Below are positions 30,779 to 38,982 of a DNA stretch of 62,258 bases, in pieces. Origin of the DNA: a virus. The stretch lies in IMG/VR virus record IMGVR_UViG_3300046533_000679, positions 1 to 62,258 of that record; one strand, 5' to 3'. Both the position numbers and the translations under genes were made by a program. Position 1 is the first letter of the stretch; the number at the start of each line of letters is the position of its first letter. The notes beneath the pieces are model-generated. The model did not search any database, was not told where the DNA came from, and was given only the letters and a program-made list of their open reading frames with translations.

Positions 30779-32142
30779 CAGATCACCGGGTAGCCGGTCA
30801 GCGTCGCGCCGGTCCCGCGGATGTACGCGTCCTCCTGTTGCATCGCTTCGCGCGTGCAGCGCCCGCGGCACCATTCGTAGACGCCGTTTTTCGTCGGCTC
30901 GAACACGATGTAGTAGTACGGCCCGCGTGGACTGCCCGGCCCGAGATAGAACGGCGGATTGGGATCGTCGCCGCGTGGCTGGTCGGCCGGTCGGTGGTAG
31001 GGCGAGATCATCCGGCCCGCGATCTGCCAGTACGAATCCTCGTGGAACGTGTTGTACTCGCCCATGATCGTGTCGTACGTCGTCATCAGTCCGCCAGGCG
31101 CATAGTCGCCGCCGCCTTCACCGCACGGAATATTTCCGGGCGTGTGCTCGATGCCCAAGTACCCGCTCGGCAGCACGCGGCGGAACAGCTCACCGAAACT
31201 TTTAACGCGCCGCTGCTGGTCGTCCAGCTCCTTCGCGGAGAGCGGCGCGACCGTGATCGCCCGTTCGATCGCGAGCTGACGCCACCAGCGCAGCGACAGG
31301 CCCGTCTTTTGCGCCGAGCCGCCCCACGAATAGAACACCGCATCCCAACCGGGACGAAACAGAATCCACGGCGTGAGGTCGGGGCGCGCGGCGGTGCCGT
31401 CGCCTTGCAGCGCGCGGATCATCCGCTCGAGATTCGCCATCAGCCATTCGTGGCCGTAGGTTCTGCCGACGGGGTCGTTGTAGTCGGGCCCGCTGCCGAG
31501 GCCGTCGCCGCCGAGCGCGCAGTCGATGAAGAAACCGTCGGCGATCAGTTCGTGCGCCAGCATGCGATACGTGTCGAGGTCTTGGGTGTAGTCGTAGCCC
31601 TCGCGCAGCGCGGGCGGCCAGTTCGTGCCGCCTTCGCGGTACGCCTCGGTCACCGGCATCGGCACGTGGGTGTCACCGGCTGCGCGGTGCGCGTCGCGAG
31701 CGCGGGCGCGGTCGTCGTTGTCGAGCGCCCCGTAGAACCACGCGGGAATCGCGCCGTGCGCCTGCGTCTCGTACGTCAGGCCCGCGAGCGAGTGTTGTAC
31801 CGCGCACACCTGGGCGCGCGTCGGGACCGGCGGCAGCGTCCCATCTGGACGACCGGGCACCGTCGACGAGCCGCGCTCCAGACCGACGCGAATCGGCGGG
31901 CCTTCGGTGGCGATGTGCACGTCGAGCGATCGCGTCTCGTAGCCGGCTTTGCTGAACGTCAGCACGTAGTCGCCCGCCGACAACATGACACCGGCGATCC
32001 CCGAACCGGGATCGATCACGTCGCCGCACGGGTTCGTCGACGAGCTCCAGGCGCCGGCGGGGCTCGCGGCAGACACCGACGCGCCGGCGATCGGGCGCCC
32101 GGCGGCGTCTTGGACGTGGAACAGGACGAGATAGAGCGTCAT
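30775..32142 (-). CDS. Ig-like plus catalytic-type domain protein, candidate lysis enzyme or depolymerase, 455 aa (prophage M)
   Basis: Residues 1-85 form a beta-sandwich like carboxypeptidase-regulatory or PEGA domains (VLFHVQDAAGRPIAGASVSA, then LSAGDYVLTFSKAGYETRSL). The remaining about 350 residues are rich in Trp, Tyr and acidic residues (GFFIDCALGGDG, WDAVFYSWGG, GEYNTFHEDSYWQIAGR), as in TIM-barrel glycosidase-like enzymes. No named family is recognised. Its place between the J-domain gene and the membrane/lipoprotein genes matches P22's lysis region. The ATG at 32140-32142 with upstream GGAG was chosen. Close R copy at 48767-50164. Confidence 0.6.
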   Translation of the reverse strand: MTLYLVLFHVQDAAGRPIAGASVSAASPAGAWSSSTNPCGDVIDPGSGIAGVMLSAGDYVLTFSKAGYETRSLDVHIATEGPPIRVGLERGSSTVPGRPDGTLPPVPTRAQVCAVQHSLAGLTYETQAHGAIPAWFYGALDNDDRARARDAHRAAGDTHVPMPVTEAYREGGTNWPPALREGYDYTQDLDTYRMLAHELIADGFFIDCALGGDGLGSGPDYNDPVGRTYGHEWLMANLERMIRALQGDGTAARPDLTPWILFRPGWDAVFYSWGGSAQKTGLSLRWWRQLAIERAITVAPLSAKELDDQQRRVKSFGELFRRVLPSGYLGIEHTPGNIPCGEGGGDYAPGGLMTTYDTIMGEYNTFHEDSYWQIAGRMISPYHRPADQPRGDDPNPPFYLGPGSPRGPYYYIVFEPTKNGVYEWCRGRCTREAMQQEDAYIRGTGATLTGYPVIW

Positions 32143-32173
32143 CAGTGCGTCTCCAGTCTGAGGGTGTGGGGGG

Positions 32174-32431
32174 TCATGGCTGATCGCCATTGCGCGCGCG
32201 CGACCCGCGCCGGGCGAGACGATCGAGGTGGCCGGTGAGCAGACCGAGATGGATGTACAGCAGGCCGCGCGGGGTGCGCTCGGCGCGGTCGAGGTCGTGA
32301 TAGTAGGCGTGGATCAGCGCGGCGATCTCGGCGGGATCTTCGCTGCGCGCAATCGCTGCCAGGTCCGCGCGATCGTCGAACGTGAGCGCGCCGATCGCGA
32401 GCAGATCGTCGGCGTCGGCGGTGTCGGTCAT
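32174..32431 (-). CDS. 85-aa acidic helical protein (prophage M)
   Basis: This helical protein (DDLLAIGALTFDDRADLAAIA, then LIHAYYHDLDRAERTPRG) starts where the J-domain gene ends (ATGA). It has a basic C-terminus. No family is recognised. It closes the replication cluster before the lysis-like cassette. Confidence 0.6.
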   Translation of the reverse strand: MTDTADADDLLAIGALTFDDRADLAAIARSEDPAEIAALIHAYYHDLDRAERTPRGLLYIHLGLLTGHLDRLARRGSRARNGDQP

Positions 32432-33090
32432 GGTGTCGCGTCCTTGAAAAAGGCGCGTGCCGCGTCGCGCGCGAGGTTGAGCCGCACGATCGCGTCATGC
32501 GAGCCGCCGCGGTCCGGGTGCCGCTCGAGCACGAGGCGCCGGTACTGATCCTCGACGGCGGTCAGCGTGAGATCGCGCGCGTCGGGCCCGAGGCCGAGCT
32601 CCGCGCGCCAGTCGCCGCCCTGACTGCCGCCGACGGGCGGGAGCGCCGCATAGCCCGCGAAGGCTTGATCGAGCGTGCCGACGCCGTAGCGGTCCTGGGC
32701 GCGGATCGCTTCGATGTGCGCGGCGATCGCCGCCATGTTGTCCGCGGCACTCGTCCAACGGTCGCACGCGAGCACGCGCGGCGCGTCGTGCAAGTGGAAA
32801 TACACGGCGACGCCGGGATCGTCGAGCTGCTTCGCCTGCTTCGCCGTGATCGTGCCGTCGAGGTTCGTCCGTAAGTTGCTCGAGATCACGATCCGTCGCG
32901 CGCCGAGGCGCCGGAGCTCGCCGGCCAGACGCTCGAGGCCGTCGCCGACACTGAGCGCCGAGCGCACGCGGTAGCGCGTGCCGTCGCCGGTCTGCCGTTG
33001 CGGGTTCCGCGAGAACATCGCCGCGCGCCGGGCCTTCGTCCGAATCCAGCCGCGCGGCCAGGCGAGCGGGTAGCGGGTCGCGTCACTCAT
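32428..33090 (-). CDS. J-domain protein, 220 aa (prophage M)
   Basis: The C-terminal 60 residues are a J-domain with the essential HPDRGG motif and flanking helices (EDQYRRLVLERHPDRGG, then LNLARDAARAFF). It would recruit host DnaK. The N-terminal about 140 residues match a common phage/plasmid family: PLAWPRGWIRTKARRAA, a helical segment, LRRLGARRIVISSN, DDPGVAVYFHL. Such genes accompany replication modules. Starts at 33090 by overlap. Confidence 0.85.
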   Translation of the reverse strand: MSDATRYPLAWPRGWIRTKARRAAMFSRNPQRQTGDGTRYRVRSALSVGDGLERLAGELRRLGARRIVISSNLRTNLDGTITAKQAKQLDDPGVAVYFHLHDAPRVLACDRWTSAADNMAAIAAHIEAIRAQDRYGVGTLDQAFAGYAALPPVGGSQGGDWRAELGLGPDARDLTLTAVEDQYRRLVLERHPDRGGSHDAIVRLNLARDAARAFFKDATP

Positions 33091-33314
33091 TGCGGCAGAC
33101 TCACGGCCCGCGCCTCGTTGCGGTAGTGTTCGCGTTTCCAGCCGAGGCACTCCCACGCCCGGCGCGCCACGTCAGCCGGGCAGATGCCGGCGGCGAGCAG
33201 TTCGATCGTCGCGTCGTCGAAATCGAGCGTGTACGTCGTCTCGCCGCGCGGCACGACGATCGCCTCGTCCTTGACGAGATCGGGACAGCACACGGGCGAG
33301 CGGCGCCGACTCAT
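33087..33314 (-). CDS. 75-aa small protein (prophage M)
   Basis: The N-terminus has SPVCCPDLVKDEAIVV. A beta segment (TTYTLDFDDATIELLAAG) and a helix (RRAWECLGWKREHYRN) follow. It overlaps both neighbours by 4 nt in the replication operon. Function unknown. Confidence 0.6.
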   Translation of the reverse strand: MSRRRSPVCCPDLVKDEAIVVPRGETTYTLDFDDATIELLAAGICPADVARRAWECLGWKREHYRNEARAVSLPQ

Positions 33315-33598
33315 ACGGGCACCATCGCGTCGGGGCGTTCGGTCGGCTCGGCCTGCGCGACCGCGGCGGTCAGCGCGGGCCAGTCGAGCGCGCGGCCGGT
33401 CTCGGCAGTCGCGAGCGCCGCTTTGCACGCGGCGAGGAGCGTGGGCGCGGCGACGTGCAGGCGGACGTCCTGCAGCAGAGCCGCAGCCGCGCAGTCGCGG
33501 AACGTGAGCGCGAGCACGCGGGCCGCCTCGTCGGGCGTACAGTGCTGCAGCAGCCAGACCAGATCCGCTATGCCGTTGGGCGGCTCGTACGGCGTCAC
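33311..33598 (-). CDS. 95-aa helical protein (prophage M)
   Basis: The sequence is mostly helical with hydrophobic repeats (GIADLVWLLQHCTPDEAARVL, then LLAACKAALATAETG). It overlaps the upstream and downstream genes by ATGA. No family is recognised. Confidence 0.6.
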   Translation of the reverse strand: MTPYEPPNGIADLVWLLQHCTPDEAARVLALTFRDCAAAALLQDVRLHVAAPTLLAACKAALATAETGRALDWPALTAAVAQAEPTERPDAMVPV

Positions 33599-34008
33599 GG
33601 CTGCGCCTCGGCGATCTCGACGGCCTCGTCGGCCTCGTGGTCCGTCGCCTGCCGGCCCTTGACCTTCACTTTGACGTCCTCGGTGCCCGCGACCAGGCGG
33701 ATCTCGATCCCGTCGTGCTTGTAGATCGTTTTCTGGAACTGGTGCATCAGCGCGATCGCGCGGGCCTTCAGCTCGCCCTCTTCGCGGGTCAGGTCGATGC
33801 GCCGGTCGCGCACGTCCGCGTAGGCGGCGGCGAGATCGTCGAGCGGTTGCAGGCGGCGATCGTCGGTGCCCGGCAGATCCGGCTGGCGCGGACGGCCGCG
33901 GCCGCGACGCGGCGGCGCGACCTCGCGCGATTCCGCGATGCCGCCGTTGGCTTTGAACGTGTTGACCCGTCCGTTGACGCGCTTCGCCTTCGTCACCTTC
34001 TTCGCCAT
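33595..34008 (-). CDS. conserved replication-cluster protein, 137 aa (prophage M)
   Basis: A basic disordered N-terminus with GRGRPRQPDLPG is followed by a helix (LAAAYADVRDRRIDLTREEG) and a beta segment (YKHDGIEIRLVAGTEDVKVKVK). The latter pattern is common in phage proteins of unknown role near recombination genes. A strong site (GGGGAGG) precedes the ATG at 34008. An in-frame GTG at 34095 would add 29 residues with a CAACWQPWPCSC zinc motif, so the longer form is possible. Confidence 0.65.
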   Translation of the reverse strand: MAKKVTKAKRVNGRVNTFKANGGIAESREVAPPRRGRGRPRQPDLPGTDDRRLQPLDDLAAAYADVRDRRIDLTREEGELKARAIALMHQFQKTIYKHDGIEIRLVAGTEDVKVKVKGRQATDHEADEAVEIAEAQP

Positions 34009-34099
34009 CGCCTCCCCTTTCACACAGCTACACGGCCACGGCTGCCAACACGCCGCGCACCGACGCACCCCGATGCCGTCCCGGTACGAGCCCACGCCC

Positions 34100-34573
34100 T
34101 CACCGCATCCCCGCGAACAACGGTTGATCGCGCACGAGCGGCACCGTCCCCGCCGTCGGCTCGACGCAGATGTCCACGCGCGGCGGCTGCTGGTCGGCCG
34201 CGTAGTGCTTCACCGCCACGAGCTCGCAGACCTGGCTGTCGTCGCGAAACACAATTGCAGTCAGCGAGTCGCAGCAGCTGCGCACCAGCTTGTCGAGGTC
34301 GGGTTTCTTTGTGTGCGCCGTCGCGCGCTTCGGCAGACTTTTGGGCCGCGGCAGGTAGAACGCGATCGACAGGCGCACGCCCTCGACGAGCAGCGCGCGC
34401 TCGACTGGCGACAACGCCCCGAGCGCCTGGTTGGCGCCGTCGGCGACGAGCTGTCGCCACGATCGGAGCGATCGGTTGTCGCTGGTGATGACCGGCCGCG
34501 CCCAGCCTTTCGGGATGAACGCCTTCGCGCTGCCCTGCGGTTGCGCCTCGCCGTAGACCGTGAAGCGCAGCAT
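34100..34573 (-). CDS. rusA: RusA-like Holliday-junction resolvase, 157 aa (prophage M)
   Basis: The fold begins with a beta strand and YGEAQPQGSAKAFIPKG. The catalytic block KPDLDKLVRSCCDSL then VFRDDSQVCEL gives the three conserved Asp residues of RusA. It resolves branched DNA formed in replication or recombination. It starts at 34573, overlapping the upstream stop. This region corresponds to the nin region of lambdoid phages. Confidence 0.88.
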   Translation of the reverse strand: MLRFTVYGEAQPQGSAKAFIPKGWARPVITSDNRSLRSWRQLVADGANQALGALSPVERALLVEGVRLSIAFYLPRPKSLPKRATAHTKKPDLDKLVRSCCDSLTAIVFRDDSQVCELVAVKHYAADQQPPRVDICVEPTAGTVPLVRDQPLFAGMR

Positions 34574-34803
34574 CAGCGACGCCGCCAGTCCTGCGCGTCG
34601 GGGCACGTCGCGAAATGCGAGACGGTCGCCGGGTCGATGTCCTCGACGACGCGGCCGTCGACGATCACCGGCATCAGCGCCGGCACGGTGACGATTGGCG
34701 GGTTGAACGGCATCCGTTTGCCTTTCGCCGTCTCGGCCCACTCGATCGGCGCGCCGCACGATCGGCACGCGCTGAGGTTCCGGGAGTCCTGATAGATCTT
34801 CAT
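34573..34803 (-). CDS. 76-aa zinc-ribbon protein (prophage M)
   Basis: CRSCGAPIEWAETAKGKRMPF is a familiar phage zinc-ribbon beginning. The second metal pair is less clear (HFATCPDAQDW). It lies before rusA with overlapping codons at both ends. Probably nucleic-acid binding. Confidence 0.65.
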   Translation of the reverse strand: MKIYQDSRNLSACRSCGAPIEWAETAKGKRMPFNPPIVTVPALMPVIVDGRVVEDIDPATVSHFATCPDAQDWRRR

Positions 34804-35384
34804 CAGCCGTCCTCGCCCGGTTCACGACTCACCAGCACCAACAGCGCGCGCGCCAGTCGCGTGTGCCGCGGCGCGCTCGCGTAGAACGCATCCCGCGCGG
34901 CGTACCAGCGGCCGAGCTCGGCGCCGTGCGCCCAATGCCCGGTCACGACGACGCGGTTGCGCACGGTATCGATCGCTTTGTCGAGCACGCCGAGGATCTC
35001 GTCGGGCACGAAGCGCAGCGGGCGGTGGGTGACGTCCGCCTCCTGGCAGAGCAAGCAGCCGCAGGGCGCGTCCTCGTAGCGCAGCGCTTCCGCGCGCGCA
35101 TAGTCCTCGCGCTCGGTGGTCGCCATCACGCGCGTGTCGGCGTGCGCCGCCGCGGCGGGCGGCACCGGCAGCGCCTGCAGCCACTCGGCGGGCTTCGGAA
35201 ACGTGCGGCACGACGCCACGCAGGCCTTCCCCGCCGTCAGGACTTCGTCCAGCGGCGCGTGCTCCAGAATGCGGAAATAGGTGCGGCTCAACTCCTCCAC
35301 CGCCGTCGCTTTGACCCGTAGCCGGAAGGCACCGCAGACGCGCCGAAAGGCGCGATCGAAGGTGCCGAAATCGGCCTCAGTCAT
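34803..35384 (-). CDS. replication-cluster protein with Cys pair, 193 aa (prophage M)
   Basis: The N-terminal half is helical (FGTFDRAFRRVCGAFRLRVKA, then SRTYFRILEHAPLDEVLTAG), like small helicase-loader or primosomal domains. The middle has CGCLLCQEADVTHRP, a possible zinc site, and the C-terminus is helical. It follows the iteron array, so an initiator or loader role fits, but similarity is too weak to name it. The ATG at 35384 was chosen. Confidence 0.58.
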   Translation of the reverse strand: MTEADFGTFDRAFRRVCGAFRLRVKATAVEELSRTYFRILEHAPLDEVLTAGKACVASCRTFPKPAEWLQALPVPPAAAAHADTRVMATTEREDYARAEALRYEDAPCGCLLCQEADVTHRPLRFVPDEILGVLDKAIDTVRNRVVVTGHWAHGAELGRWYAARDAFYASAPRHTRLARALLVLVSREPGEDG

Positions 35385-35491
35385 ACGAAGTACCACAGGC
35401 CCATCCACGAACTAGGGCGGCTCGCCCTACGGGCGCCGCCCTGTTCTTGTTTTTCGTACGTACGTTCTTGATCCAGATCCAGAGGTGCCCT

Positions 35492-35659
35492 CTCGTTACG
35501 GTGGTCGTTACGCCAGTCGTTATGCCCGCCGTTACGGTCGCCGTTATGCATCGCGTGACGCCCTCCGTGACGCGTGTCGTGACGGTCGCCGTTACGGTCG
35601 CCGTTACGCCAGTCGTTATGCCCGCCGTTACGGTCGCCGTTATGCCCTCAGTGACGCGC
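35492..35659. repeat. 14-unit array of 12-bp iterons, candidate replication origin (prophage M)
   Basis: Fourteen contiguous 12-bp units share the core CGTTACG or variants (CGTTATG, CGTGACG), for example GCCGTTACGGTC and GTCGTTATGCCC. Phase is exact across 168 bp. The array overlaps the stop of the DUF1376-like gene and fills most of the gap to the next gene. Lambdoid phages have similar iterons inside or next to the initiator gene. The repeats leave frames open on both strands, but I see no real protein there. Confidence 0.8.
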
Positions 35660-35998
35660 CGTGTGCTCCTTCCCGTTCCCCTTGCCGGTCCGATAGCGCC
35701 GCTGGCGTTTCGCCCGGACGCGCGATTCACGGAGCACGGCGTCGAGCGTCTCGTTGTGCCAGCCCGTCGCCGTGCGCGTGAACTTCGCGAGCACGCGCTC
35801 GCGCACCGCCGGCCAGCGGGTCGCGTCGCCGCACGCCCGCGCCAGAATGCGCTCGTCATCCGGCAACGCGCCGCCGCACAGACTCGCCTCGTCGAGCAGG
35901 TTGCGATAGGCGCCCTGCTCCTCGAGCGTCATCTCGCGAAACGCGGTGCTCGTGCGCCAGCGATCGATCCACCAATAGAGGCCGGTCATCCGTGTCAT
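35648..35998 (-). CDS. DUF1376-like replication-associated protein, 116 aa (prophage M)
   Basis: GLYWWIDRWRTSTAFREMT and LEEQGAYRNLLDEASLCGG mark the DUF1376 family, found beside phage replication initiators. The C-terminus is basic (ESRVRAKRQRRYRTGKG). Some family members are longer and fused to initiator domains; this one ends right at the iteron array. It may be the iteron-binding factor. The ATG at 35996-35998 was chosen; another lies 9 nt downstream. Confidence 0.75.
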   Translation of the reverse strand: MTRMTGLYWWIDRWRTSTAFREMTLEEQGAYRNLLDEASLCGGALPDDERILARACGDATRWPAVRERVLAKFTRTATGWHNETLDAVLRESRVRAKRQRRYRTGKGNGKEHTARH

Positions 35999-36002
35999 GC
36001 CC

Positions 36003-36686
36003 TCACCGTACCGGGTCGTCGACGTGGTAGATCTCGAGACCGGGGATCGCCCCGCTCCCCTTCATCGCCCGCACGTAGGCGCCGATTTTTTTCTCATCGA
36101 GACACAGAAACTCTCGCGGCACCAGCGCCTCGTTCTGCGGGCGCCACAGCCAGCGGCGCGTGAACTTCAGCCCCTCGACGCCCTTGGTCGTGTCGGGCAG
36201 CACCACCACCGGCGCGGGCGCGGCGATCGCTTCGTCGACCACCGCGGCGGCCAGGGCGTGATCGCCCGACGCCTCGAGCGCGGCAGCCTCGCGCGCGGCG
36301 CGTTCCTCGTCCTCGCGCCGCCGACGATCGCTCTCCTCGCGTTCGCGCTGCTGGCGCGCGCGATCTTCGGCGGCCTTGAACGCCGACATGCCGTCGCGCA
36401 TCGTTTTGTCGAGGCGCAGCAGGGGGCCGAGAATTTCATTCTCGCGGTCACAGAGCATCCGGTGCAGCTTGTAGGCGCTCGACTTGAACGGCTCGAAGAA
36501 CGCCTGCACGCGCTTGACCGACTCCCCGATCGCCTGGCGGTCGAGCACCGCCTGCTCGAGGGACGGACGGTCACTGACGTGGACGATGCCGACGCGGGTG
36601 ACGAGCGTGGTCGTGTCGGCCGCGAGCTCGCCGCCCACGCCGCGCGCGCTGTCCGGCTGATTGAAATCGAGCACGGCGGCTTTCAT
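36003..36686 (-). CDS. conserved coiled-coil protein of the recombination operon (prophage M)
   Basis: This 227-aa protein is near-identical to 110-790 in L. It has the same helical domain, charged coiled coil (DRARQQREREESDRRRRED) and KKIGAYVRAMKGSG C-terminus. Differences cluster in the first 45 residues and in the coiled coil. It overlaps the nuclease gene (ATGA). Function unknown, probably recombination- or replication-linked. Confidence 0.75.
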   Translation of the reverse strand: MKAAVLDFNQPDSARGVGGELAADTTTLVTRVGIVHVSDRPSLEQAVLDRQAIGESVKRVQAFFEPFKSSAYKLHRMLCDRENEILGPLLRLDKTMRDGMSAFKAAEDRARQQREREESDRRRREDEERAAREAAALEASGDHALAAAVVDEAIAAPAPVVVLPDTTKGVEGLKFTRRWLWRPQNEALVPREFLCLDEKKIGAYVRAMKGSGAIPGLEIYHVDDPVR

Positions 36687-37330
36687 GCGGCGACCTCGGT
36701 GCGCCCGCGCCGCGTGACGATCTGTTGCGCGGCGACGAGCGTGAGAAAGTCCCGAAAATCGCGCGGGTCGGCATAGGCCTCCACGCGGAAGGTCGCATCC
36801 TTGCGGAGCTGCACCGCGAAGCGCCGCACGACGGGATGCGTCCCCAGGAAGCGCGCCAGGGCGTCGTCCTCCTCGGCCCACTCGACCGCCAGGGCGTGAT
36901 ACGCCGCGGTCTGGAGATCGGCGGCGACGTCCTCCGGGCGGCCGGTCTTGAAATCGAGCAGGACCGCGGAGCCGTCGAGCAGCCCGAGACAGTCGAGGGT
37001 CCCGGCGACGCGGTGGCGGCGCGAGGCGACGCGGCACTCGTTGAGCACCGGCACGAAGCGGCGTTGCTCGGTGAAGGTGATCCAGCCGTGCAGGTACGGC
37101 GCGCACTCGGGGAACGAGCGGTCGAAGTCGTCGACGTCGAGGTCGCGTTCGTTCCAGTAGTGGATGGCCTGGTGGACGCGGCGCCCGCGCTCGAGCGCCG
37201 AGGCGAGGATCGACGGCGGGACGTGCGAGAAATCGATCAGCCCCGCCCGGTGCAGCACGCCCGTGACGGAGGGCACGCGCACGCCGTCGAGCTCGTAGGT
37301 GTGATCCGGCGCGAAGAAGGTCAGGCTCAC
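36683..37330 (-). CDS. RecB/Cas4-like PD-(D/E)XK nuclease (prophage M)
   Basis: This 215-aa protein has the same length and motifs as the L copy: GRRVHQAIHYW, VAGTLDCLG, LLDFKTGRP and QTAAYHAL. Only scattered substitutions separate the two. It is the likely exonuclease partner of the RecT-like protein at 37880-38776. It starts at the overlap with the DUF7694-like gene. Confidence 0.88.
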   Translation of the reverse strand: MSLTFFAPDHTYELDGVRVPSVTGVLHRAGLIDFSHVPPSILASALERGRRVHQAIHYWNERDLDVDDFDRSFPECAPYLHGWITFTEQRRFVPVLNECRVASRRHRVAGTLDCLGLLDGSAVLLDFKTGRPEDVAADLQTAAYHALAVEWAEEDDALARFLGTHPVVRRFAVQLRKDATFRVEAYADPRDFRDFLTLVAAQQIVTRRGRTEVAA

Positions 37331-37728
37331 TGGCCGACTCCTGCGACGGGTCCAACCAGCTCGGCGGGTGGCGTCGGAATCGTGGCGGTCGTCGGCCGCC
37401 AGAGATGCAACACGTAGGGATGGCAGTTCACGTACTGCGAGTCCTGCGGGTGCAGTTGCATCACCACATCGTCACCGTCCCAACAGAGTCGCTTGACGAA
37501 ACACATTTCAGCCCAGGTCGGGACGCGCTGTTTCGTGCGGATCGTGTTGTAGGCGTGGACGCTGACATGCTCCCAGCCGTCACCATCGCTCGCGACCAAC
37601 GCGAGCCGCCACCCCGGCGCCGGCGATTCCATATCGAAGGCGCCGTTGTTGCCGTCATGCCGATCCCCGTGGAGGGCCGGATGCGTCATCGGGCCGCCGC
37701 GCGACAGTTCCGGGACGTGAAAGCTCAT
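37327..37728 (-). CDS. DUF7694-like protein, 133 aa (cassette unique to prophage M)
   Basis: The C-terminal half matches a widespread phage family: HVSVHAYN, RVPTWAEMCFVKRLCWDGDD, VVMQLHPQDSQYVNCHPYVL then HLWRP. The N-terminus is variable. The gene replaces L's unrelated zinc-ribbon gene (1431-1655) between nearly identical flanks and keeps the overlapping start and stop codons. Function unknown. Confidence 0.75.
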   Translation of the reverse strand: MSFHVPELSRGGPMTHPALHGDRHDGNNGAFDMESPAPGWRLALVASDGDGWEHVSVHAYNTIRTKQRVPTWAEMCFVKRLCWDGDDVVMQLHPQDSQYVNCHPYVLHLWRPTTATIPTPPAELVGPVAGVGQ

Positions 37729-37883
37729 GGCCCGACCTCGGCCTCGCGCGCGGCGAGGAGCGTCGCGCACATGGGGCACGTCGGGTGGTTCACATGTTCG
37801 CGGCGGCGGATCAGGATGCCGCAGAGCGCGCGCACGAGGCGTTGACCGGGGGCGTCCCAGTCGCAATAGTGCGAGACGATCAT
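37725..37883 (-). CDS. 52-aa protein with CPMC motif (prophage M)
   Basis: It is the orthologue of 1652-1810, with the same MIVSHYCDWDAPGQRLVRAL beginning and a CPMC pair near residue 36. It overlaps the RecT-like gene (ATGA) and the DUF7694-like gene. Retention of frame and overlaps in both prophages supports coding. Function unknown. Confidence 0.7.
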   Translation of the reverse strand: MIVSHYCDWDAPGQRLVRALCGILIRRREHVNHPTCPMCATLLAAREAEVGP

Positions 37884-38776
37884 CGGCCACCGAAGGGAAT
37901 GTCGGCCGCGGTCAGCGGCGGCAGGATCTCGCCAGTCGTCTCGTCGACGCGCTCGGCGACAGCAGGGGGCGGCTCGAGTCTATCGCCCCCGGTTCCGACA
38001 CGCTGGTCTGAGCCCTCGGGTGTCGGTCGATCATCCTTCCCCGGTAGATCCTTAGCTAAGGAAGTTTCCGACACGCGCTTGACCTCGCGCACGAGCGGCG
38101 CGTCGACGATCTCGCGCTCGTCCAGCGCTTCCTCGGCGGTGCGGATGCCGCGGAGCAGATCCGGGAAACAATCGCGGCCCGCCCAGGAGCGCGCGCGCAT
38201 CAGGAGCATCCGGTCGGGATAGGTGATCCACGGCGTGTCGCGCTTGTCGAACAGTTGCGCCTTCTTCGCCTGCCCCACCGTGAAGCGGCGCGTGACCGGC
38301 TCCGGTTTGCCGCGCCGCCAGAACGTGCAGACCGCGGCGGTGGTGTCCTTCTTCAGCGCGTCGGCGGTGAGGCCCTCGACGCGCGCGCCGTCGACCTCGT
38401 AGTACTCGTCGTGGTCGCGGTAGAGCGCCGAGCCCATGATCAGCGCGAGGAAGCCATCCCCCCAGACCGACGGCCGGCCGTTGATGACCGCGATCGACTG
38501 CAACGCCTGCACCGGCGCGAAGCCGATCTCGGTGCCGAGTTGAATCGCGACGAGCACATCTTCGGGGTGGCCGCGGAACGACTTCGGGACGAGGTCCGAC
38601 TTCGCCATCATCTGCGCCAGGCGCCAGCCCTCGTCGAGCGTGGTCGGCGCGACGCCGATGCGCGCGGGCGTCTTCGAAGGCGGCGCGGCCGGCTGCAGAG
38701 CGGTCGTCGGGGTCTCGGGCCGCTCAGGGGTCTCAGCCCTATCAGCCCTATCAGCCCTCTCAGGGGTCTCAGCCAT
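37880..38776 (-). CDS. RecT-like single-strand annealing protein (prophage M)
   Basis: This 298-aa protein is the orthologue of the L gene at 1807-2649. It shares the LGTEIGFAPVQALQSIAVI and NGRPSVWGDG blocks and DIPFGGR C-terminus. It carries an 18-residue insertion before the C-terminus (GKDDRPTPEGSDQRVGTGG) absent in L. The N-terminal ETPER/RAD repeats are also present. Probable annealing partner of the nuclease at 36683-37330. Confidence 0.75.
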   Translation of the reverse strand: MAETPERADRADRAETPERPETPTTALQPAAPPSKTPARIGVAPTTLDEGWRLAQMMAKSDLVPKSFRGHPEDVLVAIQLGTEIGFAPVQALQSIAVINGRPSVWGDGFLALIMGSALYRDHDEYYEVDGARVEGLTADALKKDTTAAVCTFWRRGKPEPVTRRFTVGQAKKAQLFDKRDTPWITYPDRMLLMRARSWAGRDCFPDLLRGIRTAEEALDEREIVDAPLVREVKRVSETSLAKDLPGKDDRPTPEGSDQRVGTGGDRLEPPPAVAERVDETTGEILPPLTAADIPFGGR

Positions 38777-38778
38777 CG

Positions 38779-38982
38779 TTACTCCCCCTCCGGCGCCAGG
38801 TGCAGGCGCACCACTTCCCGCCCGCACGTTGGCAGATAGCACGACAGGATCAGCACGTCACCCTCCTTGCGCGCGCGCAGCGGCGCGGTCGGGTGACACC
38901 GCGCGTGCAGGAACAGCGCGCCGTCGGCGTCGCCGCACAGCTCGCACGCCTCGGACGCGGGCGTCAGTGTGTCGTCAGCCAT
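38779..38982 (-). CDS. 67-aa zinc-finger protein (prophage M)
   Basis: It is the orthologue of 2652-2855, with CELCG, HARCHP and CYLPTCG conserved. It overlaps the small membrane-protein gene by 8 nt and precedes the RecT-like gene by 2 nt. Confidence 0.7.
   Translation of the reverse strand: MADDTLTPASEACELCGDADGALFLHARCHPTAPLRARKEGDVLILSCYLPTCGREVVRLHLAPEGE

Noticed and set aside
35492-35659. CRISPR array
   Set aside because: Units are 12 bp, contiguous and degenerate, with no unique spacers and no cas genes.
35485-35781. Plus-strand frame encoding RRYGRRYA-type repeats
   Set aside because: It is produced by translating the 12-bp iteron array; no ribosome site or conserved domain supports it.
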